The position numbers and the translations under genes are program-made. The notes under the pieces are model-generated. The model was not told where the DNA came from. It searched no databases and saw only the letters and a program-made list of their open reading frames with translations. Below, one piece after another: positions 9,269 through 16,991 of a stretch of 64,000 bases of DNA (position 1 is the stretch's first letter; the number at the start of each line of letters is the position of its first letter). Source of the DNA: Hyphomicrobiales bacterium (GTDB lineage Bacteria > Pseudomonadota > Alphaproteobacteria > Rhizobiales > Rhizobiaceae). Location of the stretch: assembly GCA_003577315.1 (NCBI GenBank), contig QEVK01000009.1, forward strand, positions 124,001-188,000. The letters run 5' to 3'.

Positions 9269-10024
9269 ATGCTGGTCGAGCTCGCGCCGGAGGTCCTGCT
9301 GCTTCTCGCCGTGGCCGGCTTCGTCGCCGGCTTCATCGATTCGATCGCCGGCGGCGGCGGGCTGATCACGGTTCCCGCCCTGCTGCTCGCCGGCCTGTCG
9401 CCGGTCGAGGCGCTCGGCACCAACAAGCTGCAAAGCGTGTTCGGCTCGGGCTCGGCCACCTATGCCTACGGCGCGGCCGGGCTGGTGGACGTGAAGCGCC
9501 AGTTGCCGTCGGCCGCGCTCGCCTTCCTCGGCTCCATCGCCGGCGCGGTGCTCGCCACCATCCTGCCCGGCGACTGGCTGCGCGCCGTGCTGCCGGCGAT
9601 GCTGGTCGTCATCGCGCTTTATTTCGCCTTCAAGCCCGACATGAGCGACGTCGACCGCGCCCAGCGCATCTCGCCCTTCCTGTTCGGCGTCACCATCGTG
9701 CCGCTGATCGGCTTCTACGACGGGCTGTTCGGCCCCGGCACGGGCTCGTTCTTCATGCTCGCCTTCGTCGCGCTCGCGGGCTACGGCGTGCTGAAGGCCA
9801 CCGCCCACACCAAGCTGCTCAACTTCGCCTCCAATGTCGGCAGCCTGCTGTTCTTCTCCGCCGCCGGCGTCGTGGTGTGGAAGGTGGGGCTGGTGATGGG
9901 GGCGGCGCAGTTCCTCGGCGCGCGGCTCGGCGCGCGGCTGGCGATGAAGAACGGCGCGCGCCTCATCAAGCCGCTGCTGGTGGCGACCTGCGTCGTGCTG
10001 GCGATCCGGCTGCTGATCGACTGA
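9269..10024 (+). CDS. TSUP-family membrane permease (TauE/SafE-like)
   Basis: 251 residues, about eight hydrophobic segments. The N-terminal repeat contains the family block GFIDSIAGGGGLITVPALL, and GTNKLQSVFGSGSATYAY follows. The second half carries GFYDGLFGPGTGSFF. These paired motifs define the TauE/SafE (sulfite exporter/TSUP) family, which moves small organic or sulfur-containing anions across the inner membrane. It begins 3 nt after the ABC ATPase stop, so it is probably co-transcribed with the importer. That may mean it exports a product of the imported compound, but this is inference. The transported anion is unknown. Confidence 0.88.
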   Translation: MLVELAPEVLLLLAVAGFVAGFIDSIAGGGGLITVPALLLAGLSPVEALGTNKLQSVFGSGSATYAYGAAGLVDVKRQLPSAALAFLGSIAGAVLATILPGDWLRAVLPAMLVVIALYFAFKPDMSDVDRAQRISPFLFGVTIVPLIGFYDGLFGPGTGSFFMLAFVALAGYGVLKATAHTKLLNFASNVGSLLFFSAAGVVVWKVGLVMGAAQFLGARLGARLAMKNGARLIKPLLVATCVVLAIRLLID

Positions 10025-10185
10025 GGCGGCGGCCCGCGCCGCGCCGTTGTCCAGATCGCGCACTCCCGTTGTCGCAACCATGCACAACCCCTGTGCAGGC
10101 CGCCTTGTTGCGCGCACGATGCAAAGGAATAGACTGGCGCGCCACACAGACACGACATTCCGTCACGGACATCGGGGAGGATGCC

Positions 10186-11358
10186 ATGGACGCCGCGACC
10201 CCTGCCGCCGCGCAGTTCGAGCTGAACGAGGACCAGCGCGCCATCCAGGAGATGACGGCCGCCTTCGCCGCCGAGAAGGTCGCGCCCTACGCGCTCGAAT
10301 GGGACCGCGAGCGCCACTTCCCCTCCGACGTGATCCGCGAGACCGGCGCGCTCGGCTTCGGCGGCATCTACATCCGCGACGACGTCGGCGGCTCCGGCCT
10401 CGGCCGGCTCGACGCGGTGCTGATCTTCGAGGCGCTGGCGGCCGCCTGCCCCGCCTTCTCGTCGATGATCTCGATCCACAACATGGCGGCGTGGATGATC
10501 GACACCTTCGGCTCGGACGAGCAGCGCCGGCGTTTCCTGCCGACGATGACGTCGATGGAATGGCTGGCGAGCTACTGCCTGACCGAGCCCGGCTCCGGCT
10601 CCGACGCCGCCGCGCTGAAGACGCGGGCGGCGCGTTCGGGCGGCAACGGCAGCGACTACGTGCTCAACGGCACCAAGCAGTTCATCTCCGGCGCCGGCGA
10701 TTCCGACATCTACGTCGTCATGGCCCGCACCGGCGAGGACGGGCCGAAGGGCGTGTCGACCTTCGTCGTGCCCGGGGACGCGCCCGGCCTCAAGTTCGGC
10801 CCCGCCGAGAACAAGATGGGCTGGCACATGCAGCCGACCCGGCAGGTGATCTTCGAGGACTGCAAGGTGCCGGCGGAGAACCTGCTTTCGGGCGAAGGCG
10901 CGGGCTTCCGCATCGCCATGGCCGGGCTCGACGGCGGCCGCCTCAACATCGCCGCCTGCTCGCTCGGCGGCGCGCAGGCCGCGCTCGACAAGGCGCTGGC
11001 CTATGCGGGCGAGCGCGTCGCCTTCGGCAGGACGATCAACCAGTTCCAGGCGCTCCAGTTCAAGCTTGCCGACATGGAGATCGAGCTCCAGGCCTCGCGC
11101 GTGATGCTCTATGCCGCGGCGTCCAGGCTCGACCGCAAGACGCACGACGCCGGCAAGTGGTCGGCGATGGCCAAGCGCTTCGTCACCGACACCTGCTTCG
11201 ACATCGCCAACGAGGCGCTGCAGATCCACGGCGGCTACGGCTACCTGCACGAATACGGCGTCGAGAAGCTGGTGCGGGATCTCCGCGTCCATCAGATCCT
11301 CGAAGGCACCAACGAGATCATGCGCATGATCGTGGCGCGGCATCTGATCGGAAGGTGA
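10186..11358 (+). CDS. Acyl-CoA dehydrogenase, isobutyryl-CoA dehydrogenase-like
   Basis: 390 residues, with N-terminal helical, middle beta and C-terminal helical domains of the acyl-CoA dehydrogenase family. FAD/substrate-binding blocks are CLTEPGSGSDAAALKT and FISGAGDSDIYVVMART. The likely catalytic glutamate is E373 in QILEGTNEIMR. I chose ATG 10186, preceded by GGGGAGG. The gene next to it is 3-hydroxyisobutyrate dehydrogenase, so oxidation of isobutyryl-CoA to methacrylyl-CoA in valine breakdown is the most likely role; short/branched acyl-CoA is the alternative. The pair is separated by a long perfect hairpin. No other valine pathway genes are in the window. Confidence 0.87.
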   Translation: MDAATPAAAQFELNEDQRAIQEMTAAFAAEKVAPYALEWDRERHFPSDVIRETGALGFGGIYIRDDVGGSGLGRLDAVLIFEALAAACPAFSSMISIHNMAAWMIDTFGSDEQRRRFLPTMTSMEWLASYCLTEPGSGSDAAALKTRAARSGGNGSDYVLNGTKQFISGAGDSDIYVVMARTGEDGPKGVSTFVVPGDAPGLKFGPAENKMGWHMQPTRQVIFEDCKVPAENLLSGEGAGFRIAMAGLDGGRLNIAACSLGGAQAALDKALAYAGERVAFGRTINQFQALQFKLADMEIELQASRVMLYAAASRLDRKTHDAGKWSAMAKRFVTDTCFDIANEALQIHGGYGYLHEYGVEKLVRDLRVHQILEGTNEIMRMIVARHLIGR

Positions 11359-11362
11359 AGGG

Positions 11363-11433
11363 GAGTGAGTAGGGAATAGCGAGTAGTGAGTAGGAAATTT
11401 CCCTCGTCACTACTCGCTATTCCCTACTCACTC
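11363..11433. repeat. Perfect 27-bp inverted repeat built from GAGTAG-type heptamers
   Basis: Left arm 11363-11389 is perfectly complementary to right arm 11407-11433; the 17-nt loop centres on GGAAATTTCC, itself a palindrome. The arms consist of degenerate 7-base units (GTGAGTA, GGGAATA, GCGAGTA). The element fills the gap between the acyl-CoA dehydrogenase and mmsB and ends just before the mmsB ribosome-binding site (GGAGG, 11441-11445 region). The same heptamer family recurs at 16760-16882, so it is a mobile or expanding intergenic repeat rather than a bespoke terminator. In RNA it would form a very stable hairpin. Confidence 0.9.
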
Positions 11434-11450
11434 TTTCTCTGGAGGACACC

Positions 11451-12332
11451 ATGACCACCATCGCATTCATCGGCCTCGGCAACATGGGCAACCCCATGGC
11501 CGCCAACCTGGTCAAGGCCGGGCACACGGTGCTGGGCTTCGACCTCATGCCGCAGAACCTGGAGACGGCGAAGGCCAACGGCGTCGCCGTCGCCGCCAGC
11601 GCCGCCGAGGCGGTGAAGGGCGCCGACGCCGTCGTCACCATGCTGCCGGCGGGCAAGCACGTGCTTGCCGTCTATGCCGACATCGTGCCGGCGGCGCGCA
11701 AGGGGACGCTGTTCATCGACTCCTCGACCATCGACGTCGAATCGGCGCGCAAGGCCCATGCCGTCGCGGCCGGGGCCGGCATGCTCTCGGTCGACGCCCC
11801 CGTTTCGGGCGGCGTCGGCGGCGCGGCCGCCGGCACGCTCACCTTCATGGCCGGCGGCTCGACAGACGCCTTCGCCAGGGCCGAGCCGCTGCTCCAGCCC
11901 ATGGCCGGCAAGATCGTCCATTGCGGCGAGGCCGGCGCGGGCCAGGCGGCCAAGATCTGCAACAACATGATCCTCGGCATCTCGATGATCGGCGTCAGCG
12001 AGGCCTTCGTGCTGGCCGAGAAGCTCGGCCTGTCGCATCAGGCGCTGTTCGACGTCGCCTCGACCTCCTCGGGCCAGTGCTGGTCGCTGACCACCTATTG
12101 CCCGGTGCCCGGCCCGGTGCCCACCTCCCCCGCCAATCGCGACTACCAGCCCGGCTTCGCCGCCTCGCTCATGCTGAAGGACCTGAAGCTGGCGCAGGAG
12201 GCGGCGCAGGGCGCGGGCGCGGTCACGCCGCTCGGCGCCGAGGCCGCCCAGCTCTACGCCCTGTTCGAGGCCGCCGGCCATGGCGGCGCCGACTTTTCCG
12301 GCATCGTGCGCTTCCTGCGCGGCAAGGCCTGA
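11451..12332 (+). CDS. mmsB: 3-hydroxyisobutyrate dehydrogenase
   Basis: 293 residues, beta-hydroxyacid dehydrogenase family. The NAD-binding motif GLGNMGNPMAANL is at residues 8-20, the substrate-binding block DAPVSGGVGGA at 115-125, and the catalytic lysine is K168 in GAGQAAKICNN. It oxidises 3-hydroxyisobutyrate to methylmalonate semialdehyde in valine catabolism. The start follows a clear GGAGG site. Pairing with the upstream acyl-CoA dehydrogenase supports this specific assignment over tartronate semialdehyde reductase or other family members. Confidence 0.93.
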   Translation: MTTIAFIGLGNMGNPMAANLVKAGHTVLGFDLMPQNLETAKANGVAVAASAAEAVKGADAVVTMLPAGKHVLAVYADIVPAARKGTLFIDSSTIDVESARKAHAVAAGAGMLSVDAPVSGGVGGAAAGTLTFMAGGSTDAFARAEPLLQPMAGKIVHCGEAGAGQAAKICNNMILGISMIGVSEAFVLAEKLGLSHQALFDVASTSSGQCWSLTTYCPVPGPVPTSPANRDYQPGFAASLMLKDLKLAQEAAQGAGAVTPLGAEAAQLYALFEAAGHGGADFSGIVRFLRGKA

Positions 12333-12652
12333 CGGACGGGCGCGGCGGGCCGGTGTGGGGGGCCGGTGCGGCAGGCTGTCGCAGTCTGCCGGAACCGGCG
12401 GCCGCCGCCACAAAAAAACGCCGATTCAGAATTGCTTAAGCTCTCGATAACCGCCCGGTAACGATGTCCCTGTAGAACGGATCGCGAGGCGGCAAACGCA
12501 GCCGCCCCACCGCTCCGGATCAGGTCTCGCGTACCGGAGCCGTCAGTTTCGCAAGCGTATCGAGTAGCCGCGAAACGCCATGCGTATCTATGGCAAGACC
12601 GCGCCTCTCCCCGCCCGGAGAGCGCGGATCTTGCTGTTTTTCCGTCTCTACA
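12333..12652. other. Intergenic stretch with no gene seen
   Basis: No convincing reading frame in either direction. It contains a self-complementary CGGCGGCCGCCG block followed by an A-run, and a possible hairpin with arms GCTCCGG and CCGGAGC around 12512-12540. Together with the mosaic repeat that follows, it separates plus-strand mmsB from the minus-strand aminotransferase cluster. Neither hairpin has a T-run in a useful position. Confidence 0.5.
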
Positions 12653-12750
12653 GCATCGGACCGAAAAGTGTATGCGCTTTTCGGATAAATCCGATGCGCA
12701 AACAAAAGGATAGAGCAACATTACGCATCCGTCAGGATGCACGTTGCTCT
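12653..12750. repeat. Palindromic mosaic intergenic element (RIME-like)
   Basis: Nested inverted repeats: outer arms GCATCGGA (12653-12660) and TCCGATGC (12690-12697), inner arms CCGAAAAG (12661-12668) and CTTTTCGG (12677-12684). A second module follows with arms around ATAGAGCAAC (12710-12719) and GTTGCTCTAT (12743-12752), running into the stop of the minus-strand gene. The element is AT-richer than its surroundings. Its form resembles the palindromic intergenic mosaic elements common in Rhizobiales genomes. The module AACAAA..ATAGAGCA recurs at 59547-59563. Confidence 0.75.
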
Positions 12751-13090
12751 ATTTGCCGCGCTTCAGCCGCTTGTAGTTGCGCTTGACGCGCCGGCCCGCC
12801 GGCTTGAGCGCGGCATGGAACGCGCGCTCGAGCGCGACGCCGTTGAGGAGCGAGGGCGTCGCGCCGCTGGCGAGCTCGAGCCAGAAGACCGAAGCCGAGC
12901 GCGCCAGCGAGAGCTGCGCCGCGACCATGCCCTCGGTGGCGGCGCGGGTCGTTTCCAGCCGCCACGGATCGAGCCCGCCGGCCTCGGCGGCGAGCAGCGG
13001 CGCGCGCAGCGCCATCACCGCCGGCGCCAGCATCAGGCTGCCGGCAAGCGCGCCGGCCGCGCGGTCGGAGCGGCGGGGTCCCTGCTTCAT
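12749..13090 (-). CDS. Small hypothetical protein with basic C-terminus
   Basis: 113 residues; family not recognised. It has a moderately hydrophobic stretch (about residues 14-32), an amphipathic alanine-rich middle with no predicted catalytic motif, and a strongly basic tail rich in Arg and Lys (RRVKRNYKRLKRGK). The alanine-rich amphipathic middle loosely recalls phasin-like proteins, but I cannot support that. It begins 8 nt after the carboxymuconolactone decarboxylase-like gene and so is probably the last gene of that operon. Its stop codon lies inside the end of the mosaic repeat. Confidence 0.6.
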   Translation of the reverse strand: MKQGPRRSDRAAGALAGSLMLAPAVMALRAPLLAAEAGGLDPWRLETTRAATEGMVAAQLSLARSASVFWLELASGATPSLLNGVALERAFHAALKPAGRRVKRNYKRLKRGK

Positions 13091-13098
13091 CGCCCGGC

Positions 13099-13506
13099 TC
13101 AGCGCGGCTTGAACTTGACGTCGACCGGCGGCCTGAGGCCGTTCGACAGCCGGTTGGTCTCGTTGGCCATGCCGACGACGGCGAGCAGCTCCATGAGCTG
13201 GGCGTCCGTCATGCCCTTGGCGCGGGCGGAGGCCGTGTGCGAGTAGGTGCAATACTCGCAGCCATTGGTCGCGGAGACCGCGATGTAGATCATCTCCTTG
13301 ACGAGGGGGTCGAGTTCCCCCGGCCCCATCACCCGCTTCAGGTCCTGCCAGGTGCGCCTGAGAAGGTCGGGGTCGTGGGCCAGCACCTTCCAGAAATTGT
13401 TGACCCAGTCGATGCCGCGCGTCTCCATGATGTCGTCATAGATGGCGCGGACCTCGTCCGGGGCCTCCTCGTATTCGATCAGTGCGACCACCGGCTTCTC
13501 GGACAT
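13099..13506 (-). CDS. Carboxymuconolactone decarboxylase / AhpD-like family protein
   Basis: 135 residues, all-helical AhpD-like fold expected. The redox motif is C83-E-Y-C86 followed by H90 (NGCEYCTYSHTA), as in alkylhydroperoxidase-like members rather than true decarboxylases. The family includes peroxidase partners and proteins of unknown function. It lies 3 nt downstream of the aminotransferase and 8 nt upstream of the small unknown gene, forming a three-gene minus-strand operon. A thiol-disulfide or peroxide-related role is likely; the substrate is not known. Confidence 0.88.
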   Translation of the reverse strand: MSEKPVVALIEYEEAPDEVRAIYDDIMETRGIDWVNNFWKVLAHDPDLLRRTWQDLKRVMGPGELDPLVKEMIYIAVSATNGCEYCTYSHTASARAKGMTDAQLMELLAVVGMANETNRLSNGLRPPVDVKFKPR

Positions 13507-13509
13507 CGT

Positions 13510-14886
13510 CTATTTCCTCAGATCGGCCTCGGCGAGGTCGAGCGCCCTGCCGATGCGCTCCACCGCCATGTCGATGGTCTCGCGCGTCCAGATCAGCGGC
13601 GGCGACAGGATCATGGTGTCGCCGGTGGCGCGCAGCATCATGCCGCCGGCGATGGCATGGTCGCGCACCGCGACGGCGGCCGCGCCCTCGCCGGGGAACC
13701 GTTCGCGCGTCTGCTTGTCCTTGACGATCTCGATCGCCCCCATCAGGCCGATGGCGCGCACCTCGCCGACGATGCCGTGGCCGGCGATGCGCCCGCTCAG
13801 CGCCTCCAGGAAATAGGGGCCGGTGTCGTCGCGCACGCGCTCGATCAGCCCCTCGCGCTCGATGATCTCCAGATTGGCGAGCGCCACGGCGCAGGCCACC
13901 GGATGGCCGGAATAGGTGTAGCCGTGATAGAACTCGCCGCCCTTGTCCACCAGCGCCGCCGCGATGCGGTCGCCGACGAGCAGCGCCGAAAGCGGCTGGT
14001 AGCCCGAGGTCAGTGCCTTGGCGGTGGTGATGGTGTCGGGCTCGATGCCCATCGACTGGGCCGCGAACCACGCGCCGGTGCGGCCGTAGCCGGTGATGAC
14101 CTCGTCGAGCATGACGAGCACGTCGTATTTCTTGCAGATGCGGTTGATCTCGGGCCAGTAGCTCGCCGGCGGGATCTTGACGCCGCCCGCCCCCATCACC
14201 GGCTCGCCGATGAAGGCCGCCACCTTGTCCGGCCCGGCCTCGAGGATCGCGTCCTCGACCGCCCTCGCCGCGCGCAGGCCGAATTCGTGGTCGCTCTCGC
14301 CCGGCAGCGCCAGCTCGTAGGCATAGGGCATCATGACGTGGACGATGCCGGGCACGGCGCCGCCGAGCTGGGCGTGCATGGCCGCCATGCCGCCGAGCGA
14401 CGTGCCGGCCACGGACGAGCCATGATAGGCGTTCTTGCGCGAGATGATCAGGTTCTTTTCCGGCCTGCCCTCCAGCGCCCAGTAGTGGCGCACGAGCCTG
14501 AGCGCCGTGTCGTTGGCCTCGGAGCCCGACGAGCCGTAGAACACCTGGTTGAAGCCGGCCGGCGCGATCTCGGCCAACCTCCTGGCCAGCAGCACCGGCG
14601 TCGGTGTCGCGCAGCGGAAGAAGGAGTTGTAGTAGGGCAGCTCCTTCATCTGCGCATAGGCGGCCTCGGCCAGCTCGTCGCGGCCGTAGCCGACATTGAC
14701 GCACCACAGGCCGGCCATGCCGTCGAGAATCTCGTTGCCTTCCGAATCGTAGATGAACGGCCCCTGCGCGCGGGTGATGATGCGGCTGCCGGCGGCGCGC
14801 AGGTCCTTGTGGTCGGTGAAGGGATGCAGGTAATGCGCCGCGTCGATCTCCTGAAGCTGCTTCAGGGAAAAATTCTGGTAGGTCAT
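13510..14886 (-). CDS. Class III aminotransferase (omega-amino acid:pyruvate type)
   Basis: 458 residues, PLP-dependent fold type I. The cofactor motif is complete: GSSGSEANDTALR (119-131) binds phosphate, D261 in MLDEVITGYGR pairs with the pyridine nitrogen, and K290 in TTAKALTSGYQP forms the Schiff base. The N-terminus (HPFTDHKDL) and SFFRCATP block are typical of the subgroup that uses omega-amino acids, putrescine or taurine-like amines with pyruvate. The exact amine donor cannot be told. It heads a minus-strand operon, with the AhpD-like gene 3 nt after its stop. Confidence 0.9.
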   Translation of the reverse strand: MTYQNFSLKQLQEIDAAHYLHPFTDHKDLRAAGSRIITRAQGPFIYDSEGNEILDGMAGLWCVNVGYGRDELAEAAYAQMKELPYYNSFFRCATPTPVLLARRLAEIAPAGFNQVFYGSSGSEANDTALRLVRHYWALEGRPEKNLIISRKNAYHGSSVAGTSLGGMAAMHAQLGGAVPGIVHVMMPYAYELALPGESDHEFGLRAARAVEDAILEAGPDKVAAFIGEPVMGAGGVKIPPASYWPEINRICKKYDVLVMLDEVITGYGRTGAWFAAQSMGIEPDTITTAKALTSGYQPLSALLVGDRIAAALVDKGGEFYHGYTYSGHPVACAVALANLEIIEREGLIERVRDDTGPYFLEALSGRIAGHGIVGEVRAIGLMGAIEIVKDKQTRERFPGEGAAAVAVRDHAIAGGMMLRATGDTMILSPPLIWTRETIDMAVERIGRALDLAEADLRK

Positions 14887-15115
14887 GACGATAGGAACTC
14901 CCGTTGAATCGATCCGGCAGGATTTGCCGGGGCGGATTCAGGCCGGAAGATGGGGCGAGTAGCCGATGCGGGCGCACAGAAGCAGCAGCTCCGCGTGCCG
15001 CGTCCGCGGCGAAGGCGTAACCGATACTCCATCCAGAACGAGCTGACTTCTCTCAAGAGCCATGGATGGACCATAGCGCGGCTTCCAGCGACTGAACAAG
15101 TGTGCGTGAGCGGAA
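14887..15115. other. Divergent intergenic region, no gene seen
   Basis: This region separates the divergently transcribed aminotransferase and the secreted repeat protein. Open frames run through it, but they have no ribosome-binding site and unnatural composition (runs of Arg/Pro). It presumably carries the aminotransferase promoter; I could not pick one with confidence. An EcfG-like promoter for the rightward gene begins at its right edge. Confidence 0.4.
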
Positions 15116-15140
15116 GGAACACGAAACGCCGGCGGCCGTT
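15116..15140 (+). promoter_or_regulatory. Candidate EcfG (general stress sigma factor) promoter
   Basis: GGAAC at 15116-15120 and CGTT at 15137-15140 are separated by 16 nt, matching the alphaproteobacterial EcfG/RpoE2 consensus (GGAAC-N16/17-CGTT). It lies about 70 nt upstream of the ATG of the secreted repeat protein, a sensible distance. A motif of this length could arise by chance about once in a window this size, so position is the main support. Confidence 0.5.
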
Positions 15141-15207
15141 TCCATATCCGGTCGAGCAAGACCCTCGCCAACATCCTCGACCGCGCTCCGGAGGAGGAGC
15201 AACTTCG

Positions 15208-15585
15208 ATGAAAATCGCTGTTACTGCACTGACGACCCTGTTTCTGGGCATGGCAGGGGCTTACGCCGCGGAACCGGCGCAGACCGCGACGATCGGCGGC
15301 CAGACGGTCTATACCGATGCCCGGGGCATGACGCTCTACACCTTCGACAGGGACGAGGCCGGCAAGTCCAACTGCGACGGCGACTGCGCAACCAGATGGC
15401 CGCCCTTCGCGGCCGAAGCCGGAGCGACCCCCGAAGGAGACTGGACCGTGATAACGCGCAGCGACGGGACCATGATGTGGGCCTACAAGGGCAAGCCGCT
15501 CTACACCTACGCGGGCGACGCGAAGGCCGGCGACGCGACGGGCGACGGCGTCGGCGGCGTCTGGCATCTCGCCACGGTCGAATAG
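15208..15585 (+). CDS. Secreted repeat protein (lipoprotein_15 / COG4315-like)
   Basis: 125 residues. A signal peptide ends at AYA (about residue 20); there is no lipobox cysteine, so this member is periplasmic rather than lipidated. Two copies of the short family repeat are visible: GMTLYTFDRD followed by CDGDCATRWPP, and GKPLYTYAGDAKAGDATGDG. The two cysteines in CDGDC are conserved. The family has no known function and is often stress-induced, which fits the EcfG-like promoter upstream. ATG 15208 is preceded by GGAGGAGG. The gene is monocistronic. Confidence 0.85.
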   Translation: MKIAVTALTTLFLGMAGAYAAEPAQTATIGGQTVYTDARGMTLYTFDRDEAGKSNCDGDCATRWPPFAAEAGATPEGDWTVITRSDGTMMWAYKGKPLYTYAGDAKAGDATGDGVGGVWHLATVE

Positions 15586-15698
15586 GCCACGGGACGGATG
15601 CGGCGGCGAGGCGCTGCCGCACCCGCCCGCCACCACCGCCGCCCCGGGCGGCGCTCCGCGGCAAAATCCCCGCCGATCGTCAGCGCGGCCGTTGATTT

Positions 15699-15720
15699 GA
15701 TATAATGATTTCTTTATATG
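15699..15720. promoter_or_regulatory. Palindromic operator, copy 1 (upstream of bmt)
   Basis: Arms GATATAATGA and TCTTTATATG are separated by 2 nt; 8 of 10 positions are complementary. A TATAAT-like -10 (15701-15706) lies inside the left arm. The site is 35 nt before the bmt start. The same 10-2-10 palindrome occurs, perfectly symmetric, at 27222-27243 before the methyl-THF:corrinoid methyltransferase gene. This strongly suggests one repressor controls both. Confidence 0.65.
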
Positions 15721-15754
15721 CTTATTTCATTCATTGTTTTCCGGGCCCCTAGTC

Positions 15755-16774
15755 ATGACCAATCCGATCGACGCGCTGCTCGCCGAGAAGGGCGTTCTCC
15801 TGGCCGACGGCGCGACCGGCACCAACCTCTTCGCCATGGGGCTCGAGGCGGGCGAGGCCCCGGAACTGTGGAACGAGGCCCACCCCGACCGGGTGGCGGC
15901 GCTGCATCAGGGCTTCGTCGACGCCGGGGCCGACATCATCCTGACCAACTCCTTCGGCGGCACCCGCCACCGCCTCAAGCTGCACCACGCGCAGGACAGG
16001 GTGCGCGAGCTGAACCGCAAGGCGGCCGAGATCGCGCGCGCCGTGGCCGACAAGGCCGGACGCAGGGTCATCGTCGCCGGCTCGGTCGGCCCGACGGGCG
16101 AGCTGTTGCAGCCGCTGGGCAGCCTGACCTACGAGCAGGCGGTGGACGCCTTCGCCGAGCAGATCGAGGGGCTGAAGGAAGGCGGCGCCGAGGTCGCCTG
16201 GATCGAGACCATGTCGGCGCCGGGCGAGATCAGGGCGGCGGCCGAGGCCGCGATCCGCGTCGGCCTGCCCTACACCTATACCGGCTCGTTCGACACGGCC
16301 GGCCGCACCATGATGGGCCTCGCGCCGAAGGACATCCACGGCGTCATCGACGGGCTGGCCGATGCGCCGGCCGCGGTGGGGGCGAATTGCGGCGTCGGCG
16401 CCTCCGACACGCTCGCCGCCCTTCTCGACATGAGCGGCGCCAGGCCCGAGGCCACCATCATCGTCAAGGGCAATTGCGGCATCCCGGAATTTCGCGGCAC
16501 GGAAATCCACTATTCCGGCACGCCCGAGCTGATGGCCGACTATGCGCGGCTGGCCATCGACGGCGGCGCCAGGATCGTCGGCGGCTGCTGCGGCACCTCC
16601 TTCGCGCACCTGAAGGCCATGCGCGACGCACTCGACGCCCACCGCAAGGCGCAGCGCCCGACCGTGGAGGAAATCGTCTCGCGCATCGGCCCGTTGCGCA
16701 ACAAGCAGGCGGCCGAAAGCGGCGGCGAAGGAGCGAGGCGCGAGCGCAGGCGCTCAAGAGCGAGTAGCGAGTAG
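15755..16774 (+). CDS. bmt: Betaine/S-methyl compound:homocysteine S-methyltransferase
   Basis: 339 residues, homocysteine S-methyltransferase (Pfam S-methyl_trans) TIM-barrel family. Zinc ligands are C212 in GANCGVG and C278-C279 in RIVGGCCGTS. The N-terminal LLADGATGTNLFAMGLE is the usual homocysteine-binding start. It lacks the B12-binding domains of MetH, so it uses a free methyl donor. Betaine is likely, since rhizobia possess such a Bmt, but S-methylmethionine is possible. I chose ATG 15755. The last residues (RASSE) and stop are encoded by the start of the heptamer repeat array, so the native C-terminus has been altered. It shares an operator with the corrinoid methyltransferase gene 11 kb away. 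Confidence 0.85.
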   Translation: MTNPIDALLAEKGVLLADGATGTNLFAMGLEAGEAPELWNEAHPDRVAALHQGFVDAGADIILTNSFGGTRHRLKLHHAQDRVRELNRKAAEIARAVADKAGRRVIVAGSVGPTGELLQPLGSLTYEQAVDAFAEQIEGLKEGGAEVAWIETMSAPGEIRAAAEAAIRVGLPYTYTGSFDTAGRTMMGLAPKDIHGVIDGLADAPAAVGANCGVGASDTLAALLDMSGARPEATIIVKGNCGIPEFRGTEIHYSGTPELMADYARLAIDGGARIVGGCCGTSFAHLKAMRDALDAHRKAQRPTVEEIVSRIGPLRNKQAAESGGEGARRERRRSRASSE

Positions 16775-16808
16775 CGAGTAGCGAGTAGCGAGTAGCGAGT
16801 AGCGAGTA
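16760..16808. repeat. Tandem array of seven GCGAGTA heptamers
   Basis: Seven perfect consecutive copies of GCGAGTA occupy 16760-16808 and overlap the last codons and TAG stop of bmt. Because the unit is 7 bp it brings a TAG into every frame, so it works as a universal stop. It belongs to the same unit family as the inverted repeat at 11363-11433. Confidence 0.95.
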
Positions 16809-16837
16809 GTAAAAATACCGCGTTTCCGGCGCCAACC

Positions 16838-16882
16838 CTATTCGCTATTCCCTATTCGCTCAAAAATATTCGCTATTCGCTC
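16838..16882. repeat. Inverted, degenerate arm of the heptamer repeat
   Basis: Units CTATTCG, CTATTCC and CTATTCG occur in two blocks (16838-16861 and 16867-16882). They are the reverse complement of the array at 16760-16808 with A/G drift (GCGAATA, GGGAATA). The two blocks are separated by an A-rich spacer. Together with the tandem array they form a large imperfect inverted repeat around a 30-nt centre. Confidence 0.85.
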
Positions 16883-16919
16883 AAAAAAAGGCCGGCAGGG
16901 ACGATTGCCCCGCCGGCCT
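16883..16919 (-). terminator. Intrinsic terminator of the VWA/sigma operon
   Basis: Arms AGGCCGGC (16889-16896) and GCCGGCCT (16912-16919), extended inside by GGG/CCC pairs, are followed on the minus strand by seven T residues (16883-16889). It lies about 70 nt beyond the stop of the VWA gene, on the correct strand. Confidence 0.8.
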
Positions 16920-16991
16920 GCCTCACCCGCCCATGGGCAGTCGGCGCCGTTCACACGATCCCATCCGGCGCCGGGCTGCCCGTCTTGCCGC

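Noticed and set aside
15586..15754. SAM riboswitch before bmt
   Set aside because: No recognisable SAM-II or SAM/SAH core. The AT-rich palindrome explains the region better as a protein operator.
16760..16882. Possible CRISPR array
   Set aside because: Units are 7 bp, contiguous and without spacers; the other arm is an inverted copy. No cas genes are present.
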